A stretch of 64,000 nucleotides of DNA from JAIROC01 sp031553535 (GCA_031553535.1 JAVBLM010000016.1:50486-114485); one strand, 5' to 3'; numbered from the stretch's first letter, positions 27,301 to 35,775 are shown. Notes: generated from the letters alone by a model not told the origin. A program made the numbers and translations.

Positions 27301-29269
27301 TTAACTTAAGGTTAATAGCTTGCCCTTTTGTAAGGTGTATGGAATATCCTTCCTCATACGCCCCGGTGTATTTGTTCATATATGAACTTGTTGTTAACGA
27401 AGATGAATTTGTATAAGGGATTGTGTCAATGGGAATATATTGTTGTGTCGGTACAAGATCCTGTATCTCCAACTTATAACTTCCCGTATCGCGGGAACCG
27501 TTTGTTGTTGCCAGGATATAATATGTCCCGGAAGCATATGAGGTAAATGCAAGGCTGAAAAATTTAGTAAGATTCATTCCGACAGTATACGTCTCATTAA
27601 ATGCGCTGTCCAATACTTGAATCCTGCCATCAGGATTAGTATATATCGTTTCCTGTACCATCAGGATAGACCGCCCGGAATCCAGGTGAATGGAATATCC
27701 ATCGGCATATTTGTTTATATCCAACGGATTCCTGTATGAACCGGTATTTAATTGCGAAGTATGCGTATAGGGCAGTGCCGTAACGGGAATATACTGCATG
27801 GGTAAAAACTCCTCTACCGTCAGTATATACGAACCGGTATCTCCTGCACTATACGTAGTGGCCAGGATGTAATGTATTCCCGTATATGTTGCCCTATAGT
27901 TAATACGGCTGTTTCGAGACCCTCCTCCGTCGTCATTATTTTCAATTACGGCATAGCTGCTATTTAGCAAACTCAAATAAGGATCCATGGTAGCATTTAA
28001 TCTCTTATGGTTAATTTCAATAACCTGCCCTTGCGTTAACTCAACAGAATAAGCTGCCATATAACGGCCCTGGCTGTGTAGATTCAAGTCCGAATTCTGA
28101 TCCAGCTTGGAAGTATCCCCATAAGGAAGGTTTGTAATAGGAATAGCAGAAATCGGTATACTCTCTGCTATTGTTACTATATAGGTACCGGTATCTCCTA
28201 CATTAAAAGTAGTTGCCAGGATGTAATGTATTCCCGTATATGTTGCCCTATAGTTAATACGGCTGTTTCGAGACCCTCCTCCGTCGTCATTATTTTCAAT
28301 TACGGCATAGCTACTATTTAGCAAACTCAAATAAGGATCCATGGTAGCATTTAATCTCTTATGGTTAATTTCAATAACCTGCCCTTGCGTTAACTCAACA
28401 GAATAAGCTGCCATATAACGCCCCGACCTGAATGGATTCAAGTCCGAATTCCGATCCAGCTTGGAAGTATCCCCATAGGGAAGGCCGGCAACAGGTTTAG
28501 CTTGAAAGATATAATTTTCTATTTCCAAGGTATAATCCCCTGTGGTACCAGGCAGATTGGTAGTTGCCAGAATGTGATAAACGCCACCATAAGGGGCAAT
28601 ATAATCCATCCGCATATTTAAAGTATCATAAATAGTACCGGCTCCTATATAGGATAAACTACTATCAAGCAAATAAAACTGACATTTAAAATCCGTTGAT
28701 GTTTGTTTTATTGTAATCATCTGCCCTGCATCTAAGCGGACTGCATATCCTGCTGCATAAGAGCTATAATTATAGGGGGAGCGATAAGAATCTTCGGTAA
28801 AAGCGGATATATCGGTATAAGGCAAAGTGGAAACAGGGGTATACTGCAACGGAGGAGCTGTCTTTACCTCGATAGTATATTTCCCTGTCGCCCCTGCTGC
28901 GGCAGTAGTAACAAGAATATAATACGTACCGGTAAGGGTATCGGTTAACAAAAGCCGGGGATTTGCACCTGTTAGACTGGCGATACCCTGAAAATCCTTA
29001 TTATATAGCGTTACACTCGATGTAAAATCACCAGACTGTATTTCTATATCTATTGTATATCCCTTTGTAAAGGTTACCGAATACACATCCCCGTAGCGAT
29101 ACGACTCCATCAGATACGATTCCGGCGTCAGGTTTGCCGTATGTGTATAAGGCAATGTCCGGATCTGTTTGTTGGGAATGTTTTTTATCTCCTGGGCGGA
29201 TAGCCGGGTTAACAACAACAACATTGCCGGCACCAGCATAAAGAATACATGTTTTCTCATTTGACGCAT
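24356..29269 (-). CDS. Giant T9SS-secreted repeat protein (PPC-like domains, beta-helix, sorting domain)
   Basis: The 1637-residue protein has a signal peptide ending in RLSAQ (about 25). Eight repeats of about 110-120 residues follow (to about 920), most starting with a LPYTxxSxL motif and containing GTYYILATT-type strands, resembling bacterial pre-peptidase C-terminal beta-sandwich domains. Next is a Gly-rich right-handed beta-helix region (about 930-1300; ISGNxAxxxGGGIYN units). Two tandem 80-residue domains follow (GxPxS ... DVEITA), then a type A T9SS domain beginning NIYPNPTSD and ending KVIKQ. It is probably a surface or released adhesin or scaffold; no catalytic motif is seen. Repeats 3 and 4 are nearly identical. 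A minus-strand -7 box lies at 29309-29316. Confidence 0.9.
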   Translation of the reverse strand: MRQMRKHVFFMLVPAMLLLLTRLSAQEIKNIPNKQIRTLPYTHTANLTPESYLMESYRYGDVYSVTFTKGYTIDIEIQSGDFTSSVTLYNKDFQGIASLTGANPRLLLTDTLTGTYYILVTTAAAGATGKYTIEVKTAPPLQYTPVSTLPYTDISAFTEDSYRSPYNYSSYAAGYAVRLDAGQMITIKQTSTDFKCQFYLLDSSLSYIGAGTIYDTLNMRMDYIAPYGGVYHILATTNLPGTTGDYTLEIENYIFQAKPVAGLPYGDTSKLDRNSDLNPFRSGRYMAAYSVELTQGQVIEINHKRLNATMDPYLSLLNSSYAVIENNDDGGGSRNSRINYRATYTGIHYILATTFNVGDTGTYIVTIAESIPISAIPITNLPYGDTSKLDQNSDLNLHSQGRYMAAYSVELTQGQVIEINHKRLNATMDPYLSLLNSSYAVIENNDDGGGSRNSRINYRATYTGIHYILATTYSAGDTGSYILTVEEFLPMQYIPVTALPYTHTSQLNTGSYRNPLDINKYADGYSIHLDSGRSILMVQETIYTNPDGRIQVLDSAFNETYTVGMNLTKFFSLAFTSYASGTYYILATTNGSRDTGSYKLEIQDLVPTQQYIPIDTIPYTNSSSLTTSSYMNKYTGAYEEGYSIHLTKGQAINLKLTADFQGWITYYDSLEGMKYINEEGAIQASYTGTYLLVASAVIPGTTGDYTISVDSMVLNYTPITPGTYVQVLNAASPKYPVRNGCYGAGFSIQLDRFQRILITQTSSSFSSYLYLLDSNFNIIANSNDATYGSTASIDLYAGYAGIFYIVATTEMQGSTGACTVKVVDKTVQYIPVPGLPYTDNGQLNTNSYLYPGSAVDRYVAGYSIEMEEDQKIILDYTSNDFGIGLIIFDTSHTVVHAYAGLDPISKYFQAPYAGTYYILATTLQDFATGNYNLTILPTNLGMLSDVYYIDPVAGDDGANDGLTPQTALSTIYPVLEITDSATVYIMNDVVLDSTLKVYNTITLLPYNGGNYVISRDTNTCRDAMVNVYETLYLGTAASSTGTLTLDGGYDSLSAGPFVAGQSIVNIYDGQMVMYDSIILQNNNTTLSGWSGAAVYLDGGIFDMHGGEIKSNMASYAGGVYNYEGIFTMYGGAISGNQSLYGGGLYGGGASGVTILSGGNISGNRATSSGGGIYNELNVFFMTEGALEDNHSLTGGAITNEHGTFNIKAGNITGNTASEFGAGIYNTGNGSLAISGGEISRNTADSAGGGIYMDNAAFTLYGGSITDNIASYAEGMFLTGGDFRIKEKAKIPANNSIWVNDGITIGVTEILTADPYLLTIVPCQFNSATNTSGLYYVDGRPVLSGDSLSIDQQYWMFAVAPDDLGTNWYLDSLGRLTTTPSPSFYVVTYLLTGFETGGLPASIRQNFPLSLTLTPLADRQLPSTILVVMGTDTLGAGDYTYNSTTGAVLIPSITADVEITATALSVYSVAYSLTNIETTGLPSQVAGNPPVLSITLVPENGYVLSENIDVTMGGVSLPSGQYSYNASTGAFRISPVTGDVHITASATEGMDIVDYSSNDYIVNIYPNPTSDMIYLEIGDRLENPLQVRLYDIYGKLLFQTMTGNDKTVIDMQDLAAGFYFIQLYNDNQLLTTRKVIKQ
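27862..28421 (-). repeat. Near-identical intragenic domain duplication (354-bp offset)
   Basis: Bases 27862-28067 recur at 28216-28421 with about one difference over 206 bp, an offset of 354 bp (118 residues). They encode the third and fourth PPC-like domains of the 1637-residue protein. The lack of even silent changes points to a recent duplication or gene conversion. Confidence 0.88.
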
Positions 29270-29308
29270 TAAGTTTTAAACTATAAAATGTTAAAAAGTA
29301 TAAGTTTG

Positions 29309-29316
29309 CAAAGATA
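29309..29316 (-). promoter_or_regulatory. -7 box for the 1637-residue T9SS gene
   Basis: CAAAGATA on the plus strand reads TATCTTTG on the minus strand, about 40 bases upstream of the ATG at 29269. Confidence 0.55.
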
Positions 29317-29370
29317 CATCTTTTTAGTGCGGCCTGGTCAAAAAAGTTATCTTCCGGACAATATTTTTTT

Positions 29371-29615
29371 ATGAACCTGTCAAAAGTTGATATAAGAGAT
29401 TATCTCACTACGTTTCGATGCTTTTGCTACACTTCATGGCGCAGGCGGTTGGCGGCGCCGAACCCTCCGGGTTTCGTGCCTCGGATGACGGTAATCCATT
29501 CGTTAAGAACGTCATTGCGAGGGACGAAGCACCCGAACGCGAAGCAGGTGAGAGCATCGAAGCAGAGCGAGATAATCTCTATTTATTTTATTTCAACTTT
29601 TGGTATTTCATATAA
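29371..29615. repeat. Dispersed element with inverted termini, copy 4
   Basis: The left end CTGTCAAAAGTTGATATAAG plus GAGATTATCTCACT and the right end GAGATAATCTC ... TTTCAACTTTTGG are imperfect inverted repeats. Inside are the GCTTTTGCTACACTTCATGG block and a CATTGCGAGGGACGAAGCA block. Confidence 0.75.
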
Positions 29616-29624
29616 AAAAATGAT

Positions 29625-29707
29625 TACTTTTGCATTGCGTAGCAGGAAAATATCCTGCAACTACACAATGTCTGGGAAGTTGCCTTCGGGGCAGCTTCTC
29701 TTTTTTT
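29625..29707 (+). ncRNA. Candidate small RNA with promoter, hairpin and terminator
   Basis: A TAnnTTTG box (TACTTTTG, 29625-29632) is followed within 10 bases by a hairpin (GCAGGA-AAATA-TCCTGC, 29642-29658). An intrinsic terminator follows: GAAGTTGCC / GGCAGCTTC with a TTCGG loop (29676-29698) and then a T-run (to 29707). The transcript would be about 70 nt. No open reading frame fits. The terminator module with its downstream 100 bases recurs at 33915-34065. The identity is unknown. Confidence 0.5.
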
Positions 29708-29759
29708 AGGGATAGGCTTCCCGTATTGGGCTGCGGTTTTCCTAAACTGCGGCATTCTT

Positions 29760-30100
29760 CGCCAAGGCTACCAGTGACAGAGATTAACTCCGTTAAATAC
29801 ACAAGCCCGGTTGGATGGCGGTGCAGAACCCTTCGGGTTTCGTCGTTCCTCCTCACAGTAATGGAAATGCGTCATTGCAAGTTCCGTTATTGCGGGCTTG
29901 ACCCGCACCCCCTTGTTTATTGCTTTTATGCAGGGGATGCTGAAACAAGTTCAGCATGACGGCAATATGTTGGTTAAGAGCATTATTGTGAGAAACGAAA
30001 CCCGAAGGCTTCGGCATAGCCAACCACCCGAAGGCGAAGCAGGTGAGTGCATCCAAACGCAGTGAGATAACCAAGCTTCCAAACAACATATCGGCAGCAG
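29760..30100. repeat. Dispersed palindromic element, copy 5
   Basis: It contains the family blocks: GCGGGCTTGACCCGC hairpin near 29892, GATGCTGAAACAAGTTCAGC near 29936, and GAAGGCGAAGCAGGTGAGTG near 30032, and ends near CAGTGAGATAACC. It abuts the sequence shared with 34000-34065. Confidence 0.7.
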
Positions 30101-30183
30101 GAGCAAGAACACTTTTCTCTTTCTCCAGGGGATCATCCTTCTCCCTTCATTCTTAATTCCTTTCCGCTTATATAAATTACAAA

Positions 30184-30218
30184 ACGGGGGAAAGCAGCTC
30201 GTTACTACCTTCCCCCGT
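30184..30218 (-). terminator. Intrinsic terminator after the 988-residue T9SS gene
   Basis: A perfect 9-bp stem (ACGGGGGAA / TTCCCCCGT) with a 17-base loop; on the minus strand it is followed by TTT. It lies 21 bases beyond the stop codon at 30240. Confidence 0.8.
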
Positions 30219-30239
30219 TCTATTAGTTATATGTTAACC

Positions 30240-33206
30240 TTACTGTTTTACAACTTTAACAGTCGCGCTTCCTATCCTCAACAGGTAAATTCCTTTTGAT
30301 AAATAGGAAATATCGATTCCGGTTACCTCTGCCGTGGAACGAAATTCCCCTACTTTCCTTCCGGTAAGGTCATAGATCCTAATAAGGCCATTATCCAACC
30401 ATTCCGTATTTTTAATCTTCAATTCCCCATGCATTACAGGATTGGGATATACCTTCAATTCAGCTTTTGCAGAAGCTATATCATTTAATCCGGTAGACCG
30501 AACAGTTACTGCGCATGTAGCAGTACGGCCGCCGTCCTGGGTTGTAACGGTGACAACAGCTTGTCCCGGGCTGATTCCCGTTACTTTACCGCTTATACTG
30601 TCTACGGTAGCAATAGCCATACTATTGGTAGACCATCTAACATTCTGGTTGGTGGCAGAATTGGGAACAACCGTCGCTAGCAGGGTTTCGAAAGCCCCTA
30701 CATCCAGGGTAAGCTGGGTTTTATTCAGCGTAACGCCTGTAACATTCACTTCGGTATTGGTAACAACTACCAAACAGCTATCTTTAAATCCGCCGTCTAC
30801 GGTAGTGGCTATAATATATGTTTGTCCGGCAGCTTGCGCGGTTACCAAACCGGAAGCATTTACCGTAGCGACGGATGCATCACGGGTTTCCCAGTTAACG
30901 CCTTTATTCGCCGCATTACCGGGAAGCACATTTGCCGTTAATTGTTCGGTATTTCCTGTCAACAGGCTTGTATTATGCTTGATGGTGATACCGGTTACAG
31001 CAACAGGCGGTGCGGGTACTTTTACCAGACAGCTATCTGTTAATGTACCGGCATTTACGGTTATGGTAAATACCACATAAGTTTGTCCGGTAGCCTGGCC
31101 CGTTACCACGCCGCCTGCAGCTACCGTAGCAACACCGGTATTACGGCTTTCCCATACGGGACCGGTATAAAAACCATCTACACTCCAATCGATTTGCGCC
31201 TGTTCACCACTGTTAACGGTAAGCTTGTGGTCTATATTTATATGTTGAGCATATACGGGATTGGTTTCTATCGTAAGATTCCATAGATAGTCCGGTACAT
31301 TTCCACCTAAAACAATATAATAAGGAGTTCCCGCCTGTGCCTGGAAAGTAGCCACACTTCTGTCACCTCCGCCGGCTACTATATTGGCAGGAGTAATTTC
31401 ACAAGCGGTCAAAACAGCTGCCCAGGCATCTTCCGAAGGACATTCGGCCGTATAAATAGCCGTCTCAGAAGGGGTAAATTCATACCATGACACATGGTTG
31501 GAAGCTTGTATACTGCTCGCCGTATCGGTAAGTGGCGTAGCTGCCTGGCAAATCATCCCCAGGGGATTGTCTTCTTCGCGCAAATCCCATTGCATGGTAT
31601 AATCGCTTGCCATATATTCGAATTCCACATACCATTCAATATAATAAGTATTACCTGCCTGCGCCTGGAAAGTAGCAATGCTCCCATTACTTCCGCAATC
31701 TCCCGGAATAGCTTCTATTGTAAAATTATCACATGACCCGCCATAAACGGACACGCTACTGTATTCCATGCCATCCAGGCTTTTACCACAATTACTTACC
31801 GAATAAACAGCTGTCGTTGCAGGAGTAAAAGCATACCAATAGTCGCCATACTCTTGTCCGAAGTCTATCGTAATATCATTAGCAGGGGCCGTAAGTACTT
31901 CCGCAGTCTGGCAATATATGCCTTCATAATCACCTGCGGTAGATTTGGTTAACGACCATATCTGAGATATTTCCAAATAGTTTAGGCAGTTAAAATAATA
32001 GGTTTTTCCTGCCTGGGCATAAAAGGAAGCTTCGGAACCGGGAGAAACATCTTCCAATTGATCCATGTCGGAACAAGAACCCATAAGGACTTCGATAGTC
32101 ATCATATCTTCTGTTGCAACAGTATATACTCCTTCCTGTGCTGCAGTGGGAGTAAAAACATACCAGTTAGTACCGAACGTAGTCGTGGCAATGCTATCCG
32201 AGGGAATAACCGTTTTTGCAGTCTGGCAAATCAGCCCCTCCGTATTTCCGGTATAGTTGACTAAACTCCAATACTCCTGCACATACCCGGGGTACTCCCA
32301 CGAAAAATAATAAGACTCTCCTGCCTGGGCATAAAAAACAAGAATCGATCCGTGACCCAATTCATCCAAATCCTCACAGATGCCTGTATATACATCCGCT
32401 GATATAATCTCGCTATTTACCAGATAAAAACCTTCCTCCACGGAAGTAGGCGTAAAAACATACCAATTATATCCAATTATATCGAAACCGATGCTATCCG
32501 AAGGAGTAACTCCTATAGCAGTCTGGCAGGTCAGCCCCTCTGCATTGGCCGGTTTGCTTAACGACCATGACAGAGAGCCGTAAGCATCTACGGATAAATA
32601 ATAGGTTTGTCCTGCCCGGGCATAAAAAGAGCCCCCCAGACTTCCAAAGTTTTCGATTTCCTCCAGATTATTGCAGGTTCCTTTATAAACGGTAACGCTC
32701 CCGGACATATCACTGAACGTTATTTGATAAACACCATCCTGTGCAGGAGTGAAAGCATACCAGTTTTCACCACTAATATCCGGCGTAATAGTATTGGAAA
32801 GAGTAACTACCTGAGCGGTTTGGCAGGTCATGCCTTCGGGATTGGCCGGTTGGGCCAGTTCCCAGGCCTGGGGCTCACCTGAATAGTTATACCACTCAAT
32901 ATAACAGGTTTGGCCTGCATCCAGGTAGAATGCCGCCTGGGCTTTGAACCACGATACCCCATTCAAATTACGGCAAGTCCCGGTATAAACATTACCATAC
33001 ATACTTAGCGAACCGGATTCTGTTATGGTATAAACTCCGGCCTGTGCGGGAACAAATTTGTACCAGTTGTTCATATCATCCGCAGAAATACCGGATGCAA
33101 CAGTTACGGTTAAAGCTGTTTCGCAGGTGGCATTTTGTGCCGTTACACGATTGGCAACACCCCACAGGAGCAAGGTTGCTGTAAACAAATAAATAATTTT
33201 CTTCAT
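30240..33206 (-). CDS. T9SS-secreted repeat protein with Ig-like (Big_2) domains
   Basis: The 988-residue protein has a signal peptide ending near VTAQ (24). Six repeats of about 100 residues follow (to about 650), each starting with a TCQTAxxVTxS-type motif and containing WYxFTPxxxGVY and FYAQAGxTYY strands; these look like a Cys-containing relative of PPC domains. Three Big_2-type Ig-like domains follow (about 660-900; VTGITIKHN, VTGVTLNKTQ, GGRTATCAVTV), then a type A T9SS domain (KVYPNPVMHG to VKVVKQ). It is probably a surface-exposed binding or structural protein; no enzyme motif is seen. The likely promoter at 33502-33509 is almost 300 bases upstream, with a repeat element lying in between. 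Confidence 0.9.
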   Translation of the reverse strand: MKKIIYLFTATLLLWGVANRVTAQNATCETALTVTVASGISADDMNNWYKFVPAQAGVYTITESGSLSMYGNVYTGTCRNLNGVSWFKAQAAFYLDAGQTCYIEWYNYSGEPQAWELAQPANPEGMTCQTAQVVTLSNTITPDISGENWYAFTPAQDGVYQITFSDMSGSVTVYKGTCNNLEEIENFGSLGGSFYARAGQTYYLSVDAYGSLSWSLSKPANAEGLTCQTAIGVTPSDSIGFDIIGYNWYVFTPTSVEEGFYLVNSEIISADVYTGICEDLDELGHGSILVFYAQAGESYYFSWEYPGYVQEYWSLVNYTGNTEGLICQTAKTVIPSDSIATTTFGTNWYVFTPTAAQEGVYTVATEDMMTIEVLMGSCSDMDQLEDVSPGSEASFYAQAGKTYYFNCLNYLEISQIWSLTKSTAGDYEGIYCQTAEVLTAPANDITIDFGQEYGDYWYAFTPATTAVYSVSNCGKSLDGMEYSSVSVYGGSCDNFTIEAIPGDCGSNGSIATFQAQAGNTYYIEWYVEFEYMASDYTMQWDLREEDNPLGMICQAATPLTDTASSIQASNHVSWYEFTPSETAIYTAECPSEDAWAAVLTACEITPANIVAGGGDRSVATFQAQAGTPYYIVLGGNVPDYLWNLTIETNPVYAQHINIDHKLTVNSGEQAQIDWSVDGFYTGPVWESRNTGVATVAAGGVVTGQATGQTYVVFTITVNAGTLTDSCLVKVPAPPVAVTGITIKHNTSLLTGNTEQLTANVLPGNAANKGVNWETRDASVATVNASGLVTAQAAGQTYIIATTVDGGFKDSCLVVVTNTEVNVTGVTLNKTQLTLDVGAFETLLATVVPNSATNQNVRWSTNSMAIATVDSISGKVTGISPGQAVVTVTTQDGGRTATCAVTVRSTGLNDIASAKAELKVYPNPVMHGELKIKNTEWLDNGLIRIYDLTGRKVGEFRSTAEVTGIDISYLSKGIYLLRIGSATVKVVKQ

Positions 33207-33240
33207 GATTATTTTAATTTAATGATTGTTTATTGTTTTA

Positions 33241-33480
33241 TTAATGGATGCTCTCAACCAACATATTGCCGTCATGCTGGAACAAGTCCGGCATAATGGT
33301 AACAGGTTTCTTCATCGCGGGAAACGAAACCCGAAGGCTTCGGGATAGCCAACCAACCGGGCCACGATGTGCAGGGAGAGCATCGAAGCGAAGTGAGATA
33401 ACCGGGTTTGTGATCTCAACGAACTTAATCCCTATCCATGTTATCTTACCTTTTGATAAATTCATCGTTAATAAACCATT
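33241..33480. repeat. Dispersed palindromic element in a 5' leader, copy 6
   Basis: It contains the CTCAACCAACATATTGCCGT block, a CATGCTGGAACAAGTCCGGC hairpin and GCATCGAAGCGAAGTGAGAT, and ends with a degenerate TACCTTTTGATAAATTC terminus. It lies between the 988-residue gene and its probable promoter. Confidence 0.7.
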
Positions 33481-33501
33481 TTTATAATTCGTTTTCGTTT
33501 A

Positions 33502-33509
33502 CAAAGATA
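33502..33509 (-). promoter_or_regulatory. -7 box, probably for the 988-residue T9SS gene
   Basis: CAAAGATA on the plus strand reads TATCTTTG on the minus strand. No other TAnnTTTG box was seen nearer the ATG at 33206, so a long leader of about 285 nt is inferred. Confidence 0.45.
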
Positions 33510-33549
33510 TATTTTTTTAATATAACTTTAGATCTATCTGAAAAATGAT

Positions 33550-33557
33550 TACTTTTG
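33550..33557 (+). promoter_or_regulatory. -7 box for the candidate structured RNA
   Basis: TACTTTTG matches TAnnTTTG. The surrounding AAAATGATTACTTTTGCAT is the same as at 29619-29635, so two non-coding transcription units share a promoter sequence. Confidence 0.55.
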
Positions 33558-33564
33558 CATCTGA

Positions 33565-33760
33565 CAACAAGATAGCATTTGCTATTGTTTCGAACTTGAA
33601 GAAATCGTCAGTTTAAAATAGTATCGAAAACAATAAGCATAATGCCCGCGTTTTACGTGGGTATTATCTTATCGATACTAGGGCCTCTGACGATGCCTTT
33701 CAGGTTCGTAAGATTTGCCCACGTGCTTTTTACGTGTAAATCCCAACAATAGCAGATTGG
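33565..33760 (+). ncRNA. Long rod-like structured RNA, 6S-like candidate
   Basis: Nested complementary segments form one long rod: 33581-33589 with 33745-33753, 33591-33600 with 33699-33708 (one G-U), 33604-33611 with 33687-33694, 33621-33627 with 33672-33678, and an apical hairpin 33641-33650 with 33656-33665. A side hairpin (CACGTG ... TACGTG) sits in the 3' strand near 33712-33742. A TAnnTTTG box lies just upstream. The shape (about 190 nt, rod with an internal opening carrying a 3'-strand hairpin) recalls 6S RNA, but no sequence signature proves it. The transcript may run on to the terminator at 33927-33957. Confidence 0.5.
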
Positions 33761-33926
33761 CTCCCAATGCAATAAAAACACGTAAAATGAGATATGTACA
33801 TTGCCCGGATTTTATACAAGACAGTCAATAACCTTATTACCTTACGCCGGTATAGTGTAATACATATGCCAAAATAGAGAAATTAACTGCTACATATATA
33901 TTATTCCTTCTGGAAACACAATGGCT

Positions 33927-33957
33927 GGAAGCTGCCTTCGGGCAGTTTCCCTTTTTT
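33927..33957 (+). terminator. Intrinsic terminator, copy of the 29676 terminator module
   Basis: A perfect 10-bp stem (GGAAGCTGCC / GGCAGTTTCC) with a TTCG tetraloop is followed by C and six T residues. The adjoining sequence to about 34065 parallels 29700-29810. Confidence 0.85.
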
Positions 33958-34019
33958 AGGGAAAGGCTTCCCGTTTTTAGGGATATGGTTTTCCTGAACT
34001 ACGGAATTCTTCGCCAAGG

Positions 34020-34800
34020 TTGCCAGTAACTGAGATTAACTCCGTTAAGTACACAAGCCCGGGTGATTGGCTATGCCGAAGCCTTAGGGTTTCGTTTCCC
34101 GCAATGAAAATCTTAACCAACATATTATCGTCATGCTGAACTTGCTTCAGCATCCCCTGCATAAAAGCAATAAACAAGGGGGTTGCGGGTCAAGCCCGCA
34201 ATGACGCACTTCGCCACTATGAGGAGGAACGACAAAACCCGAAGAGTCGGCGTAGCCAAGCAACCGAACCGCGAAATGTGGCGAAAGCATCGAAACATAG
34301 TACTAATGACAGAGATCCTACCTCACTCTTAATTAACATATTACCGTCATGCTGAACTTGCTTCAGCATCCCCTGCATAAAAGCAATAAACAAGGGGGTT
34401 GCGGGTCAAGCCCACAATGACGCACTTCGCCACTATGAGGAGGAACGACAAAACCCGAAGAGTCGGCGTAGCCAAGCAACCGAACCGCGAAATGTGGCGA
34501 AAGCATCGAAACATAGTACCAATGACAGAGATCCTACCTCACTCTTAATTAACATATTGCCGTCATGCTGAACTTGTTTCAGCATCCCTTCTTTTGAGGA
34601 GATTATCTCACTGCGTTTGGATGCACTTACCTGCTTTGCCTTCGGGTGCGGATCAAGTCCGCAATGACGTTCTGAACCAACCCTTACTGTCATCTTCCCG
34701 CTGTTTGATTTTCTATTATTGACCATTCAGCAGATGACGGCAATATGTTGGTTAAAAGCTTTATTGCAGGCATGAAGCAACCGGGCTTACGAACTCAACA
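34020..34800. repeat. Dispersed-element cluster with a 216-bp tandem duplication, copy 7
   Basis: Two nearly identical 216-bp units (about 34116-34331 and 34332-34547) and the start of a third follow the family modules. The CATGCTGAACTTGCTTCAGC hairpin recurs at 34132, 34348 and, as a variant, 34564. The near-identity suggests recent duplication. No gene is seen. Confidence 0.85.
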
Positions 34801-34998
34801 GCGTTCTCATCGTTTACCTGTGGTTACCAAGATCCAATTTTACGGGCCATTATCATAAATAAATGGAATTATAATAATAAAATGTATTTTTATTGTCAAA
34901 TTATAATTATCATAGCGCCTTAAAATACGATTTAAACTATGATTAAACTTTTTATAATATAAATTTTTTAAAATATAATCCGGTATATAAAATATGTA

Positions 34999-35006
34999 TA
35001 TATTTG
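34999..35006 (+). promoter_or_regulatory. -7 box upstream of the array-3 transcription unit
   Basis: TATATTTG matches TAnnTTTG, in an A+T-rich stretch. A transcript from here would start near 35013 and meet the hairpin terminator at 35246-35280. Confidence 0.5.
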
Positions 35007-35012
35007 CAGGTC

Positions 35013-35290
35013 GGATAATGAATATGATTTAATATATTTTGAAAGGATTTTAAATGGGACCATTTATACAACCGGAGAACAGGCAACATCATCTTCCTGC
35101 CTTTGAGAAAAGGATGGAGGAAGGGATCGGTTTCTTTCCTTGCAGGGATTTTTTGCTTTTACATAGCCGGGCCAAACTCTATGGCCGGGATATATGGACA
35201 GATTTGTGCCGGAGCGGAATCATAGCATTATTACACACATTAACTAAAAGCCTCTTTCTTTTTTACGGGAAGGGGCTTTTGTTTTATTGC
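35013..35290 (+). ncRNA. Putative short transcript ending at a hairpin terminator
   Basis: Between the TAnnTTTG box and a terminator-like hairpin (AAAAGCC / GGCTTTT, 35246-35280, then GTTTTATT) lie about 270 bases. An ATG at 35054 opens a frame that runs through the terminator and the tandem array to 36190. The encoded 378 residues look unlike a real protein (no domain, 14-residue repeats dictated by the DNA array, then translation of a dispersed element). A small RNA or a short leader peptide is possible. Confidence 0.3.
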
Positions 35291-35415
35291 CATCCCCTGC
35301 CGGATTCCGGCAAATGTATTTTCCGGGATAAAAGGTATTCCAACTATATTGAACGATATTTCAAGATACCGGAATGGATTTTGGGTATCTCAGATAAGAA
35401 ATTCCCCGGCAAGGG

Positions 35416-35775
35416 AAGGCTGAACCATATCTCAGGCAACCAATCCGGAAGTCAGGGAAGGTTGAGCCACATCTCAGGCAACCAATCCGGGAGCCCGGGA
35501 AGGTTGAACCACATCTCAGGCAACGAATCCGGAAGCCCGGGAAGGCTGAACCACTTCTCAGGCAAGCAATCCGGAAGCCCGGGAAGGCTGAACCACTTCT
35601 CAGGCAACCAATCCGGAAGCCCGGGAAGGCTGAGCCACATCTCAGGCAACGAATCCGGAAGCCCGGGAAGGGGGAACCACTTCTCAGGCAAGCAATCCGG
35701 GAGCCCGGGAAGGGGGAACCACTTCTCAGGCAAGCAATCCGGGAGCCCGGGAAGGCGGATCCGGATCTTCGGCAG
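35416..35775. repeat. 42-bp tandem array 3 (eight full units)
   Basis: Units begin AAGGCTGAACC or AAGGTTGAACC at 35416, 35458, 35500, 35542, 35584, 35626, 35668 and 35710, exactly 42 bases apart, with a partial ninth at 35752. Units are G+C-rich and well conserved (CTCAGGCAACCAATCCGGAA). Because 42 is divisible by 3, several frames on both strands stay open and give 14-residue repeats; this alone is not evidence for coding. Confidence 0.95.

Larger units (their letters stand above)
29270..30239. other. Gene-free gap with two dispersed elements and a candidate small RNA
   Basis: No credible protein gene is seen. It contains the promoter of the 1637-residue protein gene (29309-29316), a dispersed element at 29371-29615, a candidate small RNA at about 29640-29707, a second dispersed element at about 29760-30100, and the terminator of the next minus-strand gene at 30184-30218. 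Confidence 0.75.

Noticed and set aside
33550..33957. tmRNA or RNase P RNA
   Set aside because: No tRNA-like ends with CCA, no tag reading frame, and no GAGGAAAGTC-type P RNA core were found.
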